The notes below the pieces were generated by a model. That model saw nothing but the letters and a program-made list of their open reading frames with translations. It did no database searches and was not told where the DNA came from. A program made the position numbers and the translations under genes. Below are positions 48,401-59,276 of a stretch of 64,000 nt of DNA, piece by piece; the first letter of the stretch is position 1; each line of letters opens with the position of its first letter. The stretch spans positions 3,748,501 through 3,812,500 of the forward strand of contig SNVD02009519.1 of the NCBI GenBank assembly GCA_013180625.2. The letters run 5' to 3'. The stretch comes from Boswellia sacra (taxonomy: Eukaryota; Streptophyta; Magnoliopsida; Sapindales; Burseraceae).

Positions 48401-49987
48401 CTATAGTACTTTTCAATCATTCGCATCATTCTTAATGCTTTCTTTGATTCCACATGCAGAAAGTAAAGCAGGAAATAGCAGATATGGTGAAGAAGATTGA
48501 GCTTATCGAAGTCTCTCAACGGTTCATGGCTGAACTCATACTTGTCTTTCCACGTACATGCTAATTGATACGTATTATCTTTATTGAAGTGCTAGATTTT
48601 TCTAAAATTTGAAATTTTGGTGCTTTAGGAGGCTTTTAGGGCAGGATTTGGATTCATGTTCAATAGACGAACTCCAAGATATTGACGGCCAGCTCGAGAG
48701 AAGTTTACGCAGCATCCGAGCTAGAAAGGTTTATTATGACAGGCTAAGCTATAGATGGATTTCTTCTACGAAACTACTTGTCACTTCTCAGTGACCAAAT
48801 AGTAAGAAAATAGTTGATTGAAAGCTAACAACCTTGAGTGGCTTTTGTTTCAGGCTCAGCTGTTCAAGGAGCAGATAGAGCAATTAAAAGTAGAGGTAAC
48901 AAGTCCCATGCAGACTCTCATAAATGAGCAGATATGCAGGTTTATGTTGCTAAGTTATTACAATTTCTTTTTGTCTTGATACACTTTTTTGTTTTTTTGA
49001 ATTCCAGGAGACTCTTTTGTTGGAAGAGAATGCTAGTCTATTAGCAAAGGTGAACCTTCCATTCCATAATTTCTATTTAGTCTTGTTATCTGCCATGCAT
49101 GACTTTAAGGTAAATTAAGTCTCAACGGATTACAAATCACTTTCATGTTTTGCTTTCTTTAATTTGCTGAATCTTTGTGTTGTATGAGGTAACTAAATGG
49201 CCTAACTTCTGCTATTATGTATTTGTATGCGTTTGTCAAGAAATTTCAAGACTATGTATGATAGACTATTTCAAGTTGACGCCATGGCTCCCCATCAAAA
49301 TATGACAACGGAGAGGCCATGGCTGTGTCATTTGGTTGAGACTGTGATGTTTCGGACTTCAAATTTAGGAACAGGATGAGAAGGTTCGTTGTAAAAGAGA
49401 GGATCAATTAATTACTGAACATAAGAAATTAATTACTGAACATAAGAGCGCAGCTTTGTTCAGCAGAAAACAATAAATGTTAGGGTGTCTGATACTAGCG
49501 TTTATACTTAGATACAGGCTAAAATATATACTTTGTAGTAATTAATAGATGCATCTGATACAGTTATATTGCTTTATGTTAAAGCTATAAGGAGGAATGT
49601 GAAGGTTTAAATGTGTATATAAAACTTCTATTTATACAAAAGTTGCAAATGGATGTAAATTTTATGTATGTTAATTTAAAAGTTATGTATGTTAATTTAC
49701 AAATTTTTAATAACCGTTTGTTAGTTTTATATACATATTTATAACTTTTGTATTTTTATTTACAATTTTTAAATGAAATATAATGGTGCATAAGATGCAC
49801 TGTGATGCTGCTTTGAAGCAGTATAATAATTGTTGACTAAGTTATTGCACTTTGATAATAGTTTGGTCCAAGTCCGTGGAAGCCATCAATAGAACAGCGA
49901 GCTGTAAATCATAGCAGCCGAAGTTGCCAGAGTTCGGAGATAGACACTGAACCAGTCATCCGACGGCCTGAAATACGCTTCATTTAG
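41311..49987 (+). CDS. MIKC MADS-box transcription factor, SOC1/TM3 clade (AGL42-like), 7 coding exons
   Basis: Coding exons: 41311-41492, 47301-47382, 48460-48521, 48629-48728, 48854-48895, 49008-49049 and 49862-49987 (182, 82, 62, 100, 42, 42 and 126 nt). Every junction is GT..AG. The 62/100/42/42 pattern is the classic MIKC exon layout, and the total is 211 residues. The MADS domain ([56 protein letters not shown]) binds CArG boxes as a dimer in the nucleus. The I/K region ([60 protein letters not shown]) forms the amphipathic helices for dimer and tetramer contacts. The C-terminus ends [10 protein letters not shown]. Clade members promote flowering or act in abscission; which applies here is not shown by sequence. 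Confidence 0.93.
42593..43076. repeat. Direct repeat pair of about 130 bp in MADS intron 1
   Basis: Copies at about 42593-42721 and 42943-43076 share GCACAAGATTACNATT, GTGTGAGGTATACATGGTGG, an A-run, and TAATACTATNTATACAAACT followed by TAACCTAA. A weaker third copy precedes at about 42493-42545. Confidence 0.85.
43361..43402. repeat. (AT)n microsatellite
   Basis: About 21 uninterrupted AT units in MADS intron 1. Confidence 0.95.
44609..44638. repeat. (AAT)n microsatellite
   Basis: About ten AAT units in MADS intron 1. Confidence 0.95.
44738..45023. repeat. Tandem duplication, unit about 143 bp, in MADS intron 1
   Basis: Two head-to-tail units (44738-44880 and 44881-45023) each start TTAGTT and run through TGATCTG, ATATGGAT, AGGATAAGTG, GCATTGATATGTG and CTATAACACCTTCATAA. 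Confidence 0.88.
45402..45437. repeat. (TA)n microsatellite
   Basis: About 17-18 TA units in MADS intron 1. Confidence 0.95.
45836..45971. repeat. Direct repeat pair of about 60 bp in MADS intron 1
   Basis: Copies at 45836-45893 and 45907-45971 share CAGTATTT.AATAT, CAGC.ATTTTCAAG, and TAGCAATC.CATCATG. Confidence 0.75.
49369..49476 (+). other. Candidate alternative 3' exon of the MADS-box gene
   Basis: After a CAAATTTAG acceptor, sequence in phase with exon 6 reads [20 protein letters not shown], then [15 protein letters not shown] and TAA. It is charged and helix-prone, unlike random intron, and holds a perfect 21-bp-scale tandem repeat encoding LITEHK twice. Using it would replace the usual FGPSPWKPS.. 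tail. A cryptic donor (GAAG|GTTCGT) could also make it a 15-nt cassette. Whether it is spliced is unknown. Confidence 0.35.
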
Positions 49988-52021
49988 CCAGATTTGGTGC
50001 GTGGTGATCCTCTGGATGGACACTGATTACGTAAACGTGGTTCGACACACATCCATTAATGATTTCAACTTAAAATAAATGCCCTTCTGTGTATTATTTT
50101 ACGGTATGTTGAGTGAATAAAACAGAAATAAAGCAACATGGGCATTATTATAGTTCAGTTTACATAATATAGGTTTCCTTTTCTTCCCCTTAGCCCTGGC
50201 CCTGGCCTGCCCATATTGCTTCTTGTCTTCTAGTTGTAGTCTTGAAGATGTTGCGAGTCATTCTGTGCAGCACAGATTCCATTGTATCTCTCTCAAGGTG
50301 TGTGTGTGTATATATATATATATATACATACATACATATATGTGTGTGTGTAAAATGTCACTACATATCTTTAGCACAGTTATCATTGTATTTGTACATA
50401 CCGTTATGTTTGTACCTGCTGAAAAATAGTGCATTTGTTTTGAATCCAAATCATTTTTTTTTGTGTTGTTTATGTTTAAATGTATTTAATATTCAATATC
50501 AATCATATATCATATTTAAAATTTAAAATAATTTAAAATCAATTACATATTTTTAAATCTAATTGAAAACAAAATCATAAAATCATAAAAGAAACGCACC
50601 AAGAACAATTTACTTTGGATTTGAGAATGCTCCTGACCAAAGTCACTTCTTGTAATACTAGATTAGTAATATTTCTTTGAAAAAATTAAAAAAAAAATAA
50701 AGTGATTTGCGCTTATTTTAACCAAACATTAGAAAAGAAAAAATTATATTTAGAAAACGATTTGGGAATGTGTTGAGCATTTGTAACTCTTCAAATGTGA
50801 AAAGATGGTAACGTCTTATAATACAAGTAAAAATGAATAAATAAAGGCGCCCGTCACCTTTTAAGGAAAGTGCGTTTAAAATACTTTCATAACCTTTATT
50901 TTTCTTCGAAAAAGAACTGTCCAATATTTTTAAAATCGTTTTATTGAAAAATTCTTCCTGTAATCCCAAACACATTCTTAAGCAATAAAAATTGCTTTTG
51001 AGAATGTGAAATTATTTCTAAACATACTATAAGTTCAACGATGAACATTTCAGGGCCTGGAGAAACAAAATGAAAATGAATGTAAGGAGTAGTTGTATTA
51101 GTTGTATTCAATCTTAACCTATCAACTCTTTAGCTTCCATTTTCAAATTGAGTAAGGCTGAGATTGCTAAAACATGAACAAACAAATAGAGGGATATGTA
51201 GCATTTGTTTCTCTCATTTTCCCCTAGTTAGTTATATATAACACATAAAAAAGTGATCGTTTTAATATGCTTAAATTAGATGAAACCCATATTCGTGAAT
51301 TGAACTGAAAACAGTGAAGTCATAATGCCTTTCATTGATCATTTTCCTCCAAAAACACCGTACGTAATCCTTTATGTTTTGCATTTAGAGAGAAAAAAAG
51401 CCACTGCTACTATGCTTTATTCTTGCGGCTATATCAACAAAACCCATATTTCTTCTTCTTCTTCTTGTATATTTATAAAATTTTCAACTCCAAATCCTAT
51501 CAAGTCGACAAGAATCTGTAAATCTTTCACGCTCCAAATTTTCATAAACTTTTCTATTTTGCCTTGGATCACTCTTTATTCCATAAATGAATTTCTTTAC
51601 AGAATATTTCATTATGATAAATCAAGGTGAAAGAAAATATAATGTGTCTGTCTAGAAATTTGGTAACCCAATTTACTTTCAAAAAATTAATAAAATCTTG
51701 TGTGGGTCAGCTCCTCTGATCATAAGAAATGTTGTAGGTAAACATGTTGGTCAGGAGTGTTACCATGGTTACTTTGATGCTTAAGTTAGAGAATGAGCTA
51801 AAATGGTTGAGTAAGTGAATTTCTCACGAGCTTTCTCTTGTGGTGTCTATATAACGGAGCAGGAGACTTGATCCTCAATTCACTGAGATAGTTGTCTGTT
51901 GGTTGATCTTTGGCATGGGTTCGACTAACAACAACCGATTATCCATAATTAATTTGAGATAATGAAGGTGTAAGTGGAGTTTATCTTAGTGGTTGACACC
52001 CGTTTCCTCGCTAACAGAGAC
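49988..52021. other. 3' side of the MADS-box gene and spacer
   Basis: The left part will hold the 3' UTR; AATAAA-like words occur at about 50117 (GAATAAAACAGAAATAAAG). A compound (GT)n(TA)n(CATA)n(TG)n run lies at 50297-50350. Frames at 50242-50526 and 51325-51630 have no family resemblance. Confidence 0.6.
50297..50350. repeat. Compound microsatellite (GT)n(TA)n(CATA)n(TG)n
   Basis: Simple-sequence run read directly from the sequence. Confidence 0.95.
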
Positions 52022-52024
52022 TTA

Positions 52025-53170
52025 GAGTTTGTTTGTTTATCATCACTTATCACTTAACACTTTTAAGTGTTAAGATTTTAGTCATTAATTTTTTGTTTGT
52101 TTATAAACCCAACACTTTTTTTAAGTGATAAATCACTTAATTAAAAAAGTGAAAATTCATCACTTTTTCTAATCACTATTGTCTAAATGAGGTGTTAAAA
52201 ATTTTATTTCATAAATATCCCTACATATTAAAACAATATATATTTGATCAAATTTTCTAATCATTATCGTCTAATTGAGGTGTTAAAAATTTTATTCCAT
52301 AAATGTCCTTACATATTAAAATAATATAAATTTTAACAAATTTTTATTTATGAATATTATTTTAATTTATTAAAAGGTACAACTTTTGGTATATTTGTGA
52401 TTGTTTTAATATTTATTATCAAATTGTTATATTATTTATTACTATATTTATAATTACCACAATAAAATAAGATAAATATTTTTTATAATCGGTAAACTTT
52501 CATTTATTTCTATTAATATTTCAAATTAATTAGCTAATAATATATTGAATAATAACTATTGAAAAAATTGATATCATTATAAATAGCTAGTTTTAAAATA
52601 GACAATATATTTGATAGGATTTTATTATATATTATGGGGATCGTTTTATTAAAATTTCAAAAGTTATTTATTAGATTGCTAAGGACATTTTATTTTATTT
52701 AATAGTGTAAATTTGAAATAAAAATTAATATTTAATATTCATACGGCTTAAACTTGATCTAATTGGAGGAATGAATTTTAAAAATTGATAATATTAATAA
52801 TATAGTAGTTATACAATAATATCATATGAGTTTATATAATATAATATTAACTATTTAAATGAAAAATAATTTTTATTTAATTTTAGTTAATAATTTTTTT
52901 TAAAGGTTGTAAGAAATATAACATTAATTATTTGAATGAAAAAGAATTTTGATTTAATTTTATTAACTATTTCATTTTTAAAAGATTGTAGAAATATAAA
53001 TTTAAACATTTTACATTTTAATAAGGGTAAAAAAGTCACATTAAGATAAAATATTTTCTTACCACTTTTTTTAAATGGTATCTACACAAACATACTATTA
53101 AATGGTATAAATTAAGTTCTAAAAAGTGTTTAGATCTAAAAAGTGTTAAGTGATTGAAACAAACACCACC
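52025..53170. mobile_element. Harbinger-like MITE, 1146 bp
   Basis: TTA lies on both sides (52022-52024 and 53171-53173). The left end reads GAGTTTGTTTGTTTATCATC and the reverse complement of the right reads GGTGGTGTTTGTTTCAATCA. Both then continue into CACTTAACAC and AAGTGTTAAGTGAT-type subterminal words. Inside, a 95-bp unit (GAGGTGTTAAAAATTTTATT, then CATAAATNTCC.TACATATTA) is directly repeated at about 52188-52285 and 52280-52375. No ORF. Confidence 0.65.
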
Positions 53171-56100
53171 TTAATATGGGACGTTTGAGATACGGTCATA
53201 TGTTTTTAAACACACACTCCACTTGGTTTTATTTTGCTTGGACAAGTTTTTAACTAAGTGGAGTAGTTTTATTTTAACCCTCATTTTCATCTCATTAACC
53301 TCACCTCGATCTCGTATTTGATATAGGTATAATTATAATTTAAACCATTTTTATCAAACTCAAATTTAATTCTAAATATATTTATGATAACCTTTAATTA
53401 AATTATTATTTAATTTTTAATAAGCCTCCATCTCTTAATTTATAGTAAACTTATTTAAGTTACGATTTAATTTGTAATTAAATTATTATTTAATCTTAAT
53501 AGCATTTTATTTTATTTTTCAATCTTTTTATAAAGATTTTTTTTAATTTGAACAACAATATCAATAACACATAAAAAATAAAAAATTAATGATTTTAATA
53601 ATATATAATTGTTTCTTCTTATGTTACTGAATTCTTCAAGTTCACATGAAAAAATAATCAATCAAATGTTTTTTTAGTTTTAGTGTTGGAAAGAGATAGA
53701 GAAAACAAAAATGCATGATTTGGTATTTAAATCTAAGTTATGTGCTTGATTGGAATTACAAGAAAAAGAGAGATAAATAAATTTTAATTAGAAAGAAAAA
53801 CATAAAAATTAGAAATAAAAAAGATAATGAAGTTTGAGAGGAATATGAAATAGTTGGTTTTAGGGAGAAAATAAGGAAAAATAATAGAAATATATAAGAA
53901 AAGAACGAAATTTTTTTGTTAAGCCTATTTACTCTATATTAATTATTTGATTTATTATAATTTTATCATTATTTAATTTTGAGATAAGGAATCGAGACAA
54001 AAGATAGAGCTGAATAGTATAGTTGAGATGATAGACTAGGTTCTTTTGACGAGAGCTGAAACTCGTGGGCTTTGTTGTGATCTCACATGGAGGGCTTTAC
54101 TGCTTGTGGACTTTATAGACTTGTTAAGCTCAATTTGGACTTTTTCATTGATTTTGGGCTTCCAAAGGATGGAGTAGAATGTATTGATATTGGCAACATA
54201 ATCCGTCATATTCTTGGAAGAAGAAGAAGATATTAATTATTATCTTAGGAGCATTTTATCTCATTTAACCTCGGAATGGAGACTAGAAAGACAATAAGTG
54301 GTGGATAATAGTCAACAGAAATTAGAAAACCCACTATCTTTGTCTTTGGGCCACCATGAGCAGGAAGCCGGCTGGAGTTGAAGTGGTTCGTGTAATGTAT
54401 ACATGGGTTGGTTTAGAAGCTAATGCTTTTACCAAAAGAAAGACGACCTATACAAATGAAGAATTACCCAAGTAAATAGAACTCTCTATTTCGAATTCTT
54501 TTGAGCAATAAAAATGCTTCGTTGTTTAATTATACCATACTTTTAGGTTAAAATAGGCCACCAATGGTTCCACACTATAAAGCTTGATGGGTGATAGAAG
54601 GAATTAATTAACAGGCAAAAAAAAAAAAAAAAGAAAATTCTCACGTCTATATAATAAAAGTTTGAGTGAAAGAATCAAAAGGTTAAAGCAAACTCAAAGA
54701 TTCAAAACGTTTAAATTTACAAAATGATCAAACTAGAACATGCGAATGTTTCTCATAATGATATATAGCTTCTGCTTAGGGGTATGATTAGAGATAAACA
54801 TAAAACACATAAAAGATAAAGACAAGTCCATGCTAACCCATGCTGCAAGCAAGCCCGCTGCCAACCCATACGCTCCTCTTCCTCAGTCTGTCTGTCTCTT
54901 GCAAATACTAAATAAATAAAATCTAAAATTTTATAAGCCCTGGATCGCGTGAATGTTGATGATTATGATCATCATATGCCACGCACTCATGTAGAATAAT
55001 AATATTATTATTATTAATTACAAGGTAGGTCCCCATGAAGTGGCTACTGACAGCCCTCACTTTGAATTTGAAATAAGTAGACGTTATCCTTCTATATATA
55101 TATATATATATATATTTTATATCTGTGTGGGGTTGTTTTGTTTATGGTAGATTCAATTCGGATTTTTGAGTTTAGTGTTCGTTAGGAATATTATGTAATC
55201 TGGGCAGAATCTCCCAAGTTTTGCGCAAAAACTGAATGCGGACAAAACAGCACTTCACCTAGTTTTATTTTTCTTTTAAATCCTTTAAAAAAGAAAAAAA
55301 AAAAAAAGAAGAAAAACTCCATTGTCTATGCGTCATGAATTTGGTCAAGTAACCAAATTAATCTTGTATAGTTAAGGCTAAGTTGTTTTTCCTTATTAAA
55401 TACTCCCCAATCTTTGGCTTAATTAATAGCAATGTTATATATACAAATTCTTATAGCATTAGTATATTTATCTTAATTAACAACGGACTTGATTGAAAGA
55501 TATATTATGATCATTTATGAAATTTTTTAACACTTTTATTTAAGGTTAAAATGTAGAAATCTCTAATAATTTTCATGTAATATATTAAGGGATAGTAAAT
55601 ATATGTCTTTAAGGGACATATTAACACCTTGAAATATATAGTATCTCTTTAAAACTACCCTGTTATATTACCAAAAAAAAAATTATACACGATATTCTAT
55701 AATTTGCAATGCAAAATTGGTTTTTCACAGATTTTTGATTGAATATAATTTTTAAAAAATATTATAATGTTTAAAGTATTAAAATATACTTTTTAAACAT
55801 ACAGTAAGACTATACCTATACTTAAAATATTAGTGTAAGGAAAAAATGATATTGAGACAAATTGCATGCCAATATTTAAGATGTAACGTCTCCTGATGGT
55901 TGCAATATTTAAGAGCATTATGGCATGTATTGGCATGCAGTTTTTTCTTATTTAATGCCTTGGTTGCCCATCAATCCCGAAGCCATTAATAGAGCGATCT
56001 ATACTTGATCTATCTGATAACTATAATCCTCTCGAATTGGTGGCAATTTGGTGCAAAATTTAACAAACATAGATAACACACCCAAGAAAAGCAAATTTAA

Positions 56101-57288
56101 TTAGAAGCTTCAAGTATGCATACAATCGAAAACCATATTATATACAAATGAGAAAGCATGCAGATAGTTTTACCTGAAACAGCTCCAACATCATTTAATA
56201 CTCAGTCCACTATTACCATTCTCATATCTATCCTCCCATTAATAATTATGAGCCATAATTGCATGATTGAACCTCCCATCTACATCTTCTCAGACCTAAT
56301 TAACTTGCATTTATATTCGTTGCATTAATTTGAGTGTTCATCGTTAATTAACAGCCGTAATGTACAGAATTAGTTGTGAATCAGTCTGTTGCCAGTAGTT
56401 AGCATGTGCAGTTAGTTTGTTTTTAGGAGGATGAGCGGGCATAGTGTGTGGTTGGGGGTGACTGGAGGTTTCTGTAAAAATAACAATTTTTCTGTGGAGT
56501 ATGGTAGAAGAGTAAATACGTTTTTCTTCTCCATTTTTCTTCCTCTGTTTTCTTCTTGATTTGTTTTCACCTACAATTGTTCACATAATTGAATCTCTCG
56601 TCTATCTTTGCAGATCAAATTAACTTGCACTTATAATCCGTTGCATTTGAATTTCCCGCTCAGCTTCTTCTCATACAAGTTGCTTAATTAGCACTTAGAC
56701 AAGACAGTCACTAACATGTAGAGGGAGATAATTACACTGATGGGTTCATATATATGCAACGCCATGCTGATATGCTATTTGAATCTTAAACTGTGGATTA
56801 TCAAAAAATTTTACCATATGTATAATCAATTATTTACTTAAGAATTGAAGTTAGCTTGCTATAAGATCTGTTGATACTATAAATTGTACTTGAATATTGT
56901 GGATATTAATATCACAAGTGGATTGAAATGTGAAAGAATCCAAAGAGATAATATAGAAATGAGAATACAAGATGGGTCCCTTCAATTATAGATACATTTA
57001 TTGTAATGGGAGGCAAGAAAATTCATGAGACTTAATTGGAAGCTTTATTATAATTTCTTGGTCTTCTCTTCTGAGTGCATGCAGGTATTAATTATTAGGT
57101 AAACCAATATATATATTTATGAGTTCTAAATGATGTTACAGTTAATTGCTGCAGATACATTAAAGATTCTAGTAGAGAGGTAAACCAGTGAAAAACACTA
57201 TGTGTAGTCGCTTTTGTAGACATTAAAAAGTACATATTTATTAAGAAGTCTTTAAAGTTCTGTTGAGAGTTCAAATGCAGAACATTAT

Positions 57289-57340
57289 TATACATACATA
57301 CATACATACATATACATACATATATATATATATATATATA
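57289..57340. repeat. Microsatellite (TACA)n(TA)n
   Basis: Simple-sequence run read directly from the sequence. Confidence 0.95.
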
Positions 57341-58692
57341 GCGAAAATATTTTAAATTATTTACGAACAATGTTATTTAAAAAAAAATCGAATTGATAAC
57401 TCGCAAACGAGCACTGGCTAACTAGTAGCTTGTTTAATTTATGGCACAAGCAAATAATATAATAAGTAGGGTTACTAGTATTGGGTTTACGTGTACAGAT
57501 TCATAATATTCATATACAAATGAGGTAAAGCATTAAAGAATGAGTAAATTTATGAGAAGAGTGAACAGACAACCTCATGATGATATGCAACACTATAATT
57601 TACAAGCAATCACATCTCGCAGTGTTTCTCTCCCTCTCTCATATTCAATTTATTCTCTTCCCTTCTTCTTCTGCTTCTTCTTCTACAACACTGACAGTTA
57701 CATCAATAAGAGGCCTCGTTTCGAGATTTTATGGGAACCTTTGCATTTATACCCCTAGATGTTGGCATATTTGAACTCCTCTCCTCCTTTCTGAGTCTCC
57801 ATCTTATCTTATCTTAGAATCTTTACTTAGATCAGATCAGGAGCAGAACAAATAGGGTAAAGGGCATGGGCGTTCTCATAATTACTGCCTGTGAGGCAGC
57901 CTGTAAATATTCAATATAAAAAGCAACACTACTTGAATGGGGAGTTGTTCAATTCTGATTCTTTTATTGATTGTTTACAATTTCTATATATATAATGTAT
58001 GTATTTATTTATTTATTCTTTCCTTATTTTCAACCATGCATAATGATTGATGTGTGGCCATGTGTAGAGATGAACATAGAACAAGAATATTATACGAAAC
58101 AACTAGTTAATATGTCGAAATCCAACAAAATTAAATAGTGAATACACATAATTCAACAAGGTAGTAAGCCAGAAAGCTAAGATTATGTAAGATGGGGGAT
58201 AAAATGGTTTCGATCTGGTCATTGCTTTTCTATCCATTTGATGCTTGTTTTGGCTTGGGGTAATTTGTCTGCATTAGGATTTGGCCACGTTGTTTCAACT
58301 TTAGGTTGGCCTTAAAATAAAATCCACCACGTAAATTTGTCTCGGGTCCATGCAAAAGTGCAATTAAACCATCTTTTTAAGAATTGTCTTTTTTCACTAC
58401 TTTACAAGCTCAAACTACCACGAAATAGAATCGAAATCTACACGATTCTCCTGGGCTAGCTACCATATATACATATTTACTAATCATATATTCAAAAGTG
58501 AGAATCACCTTTTTCATAATCTTCCTCTTTATCTTCTTGGAAATGAAAATTTTGGTGTATGATGAATTCTCTTTCTTGTTGACTGCTAATTAACATGTCC
58601 CCTTGGCGTCATCTCGTGCATGGAACAAGTAATATGAGTTTTCGACATGCTCAAGTCAAGTGTGTTTTACTTTTATGTATAAAAAGTGATGC

Positions 58693-58732
58693 ATATATAT
58701 ATATAAACACACACAAACACATATATATATAT
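58693..58732. repeat. Microsatellite (TA)n(CA)n(TA)n
   Basis: Simple-sequence run read directly from the sequence. Confidence 0.9.
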
Positions 58733-59276
58733 GTGCATCTCCCATGTCTTATCGACATTATTATATATCACAATGGATTGAAAGAACTTAATTTACTAGA
58801 CACATTATGATCCCCTCATTAGATAGCTTGATAATATATTCATATATTTATTGGAATACATGGGGATAACAAAGTGAAAGTGTGAAACAGAAAATAATAG
58901 CAACACAGTAATTACAGTGGAACAAGGCAGTCAATTTTTTTTTCGAAGTTGTTTAATAAAAGGAAAAATGGTGCCATAACCATATACAAATATAGAAAAT
59001 GAACGGAAGAAAAAAAAAGGGAAATGGGAATGGATTCCACTGCTCTGCAAATTTTGTCTTTCAAGAACCAATTAGAAAGCGAGTGTTGTCGGGCCAACAG
59101 TCGTTATCTGCATTTGTATTTGGTATCCTTGAGTTAAACCAGTTTACAAGTCCCAATCAGCTTGACCCCATCAAACCCCCGACGAGTAGCATCTCGTCAC
59201 GTGAATGACCCATGTGACCCCTCTGCTTCCTGTCTCTCCAATTCTCTCTCTTTCATCAAAACGACACGTTTGCCAT

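Larger units (their letters stand above)
53174..59276. other. Long intergenic region
   Basis: About 6 kb between the Harbinger-like MITE and the TRM-like gene. It holds (TA)n at 55092-55115, a (TACA)n(TA)n run at 57289-57340 and a (TA)n(CA)n(TA)n run at 58693-58732. The stretch 53200-54000 is MITE-like (AT-rich with GGTTTTATTTT-type words) but without provable ends. I see no coding exon, no tRNA and no microRNA hairpin that I can defend. Confidence 0.55.

Noticed and set aside
54970..57900. Possible microRNA or long non-coding RNA gene in the unique spacer
   Set aside because: No hairpin with a recognisable mature sequence could be found by eye; expression data would be needed.
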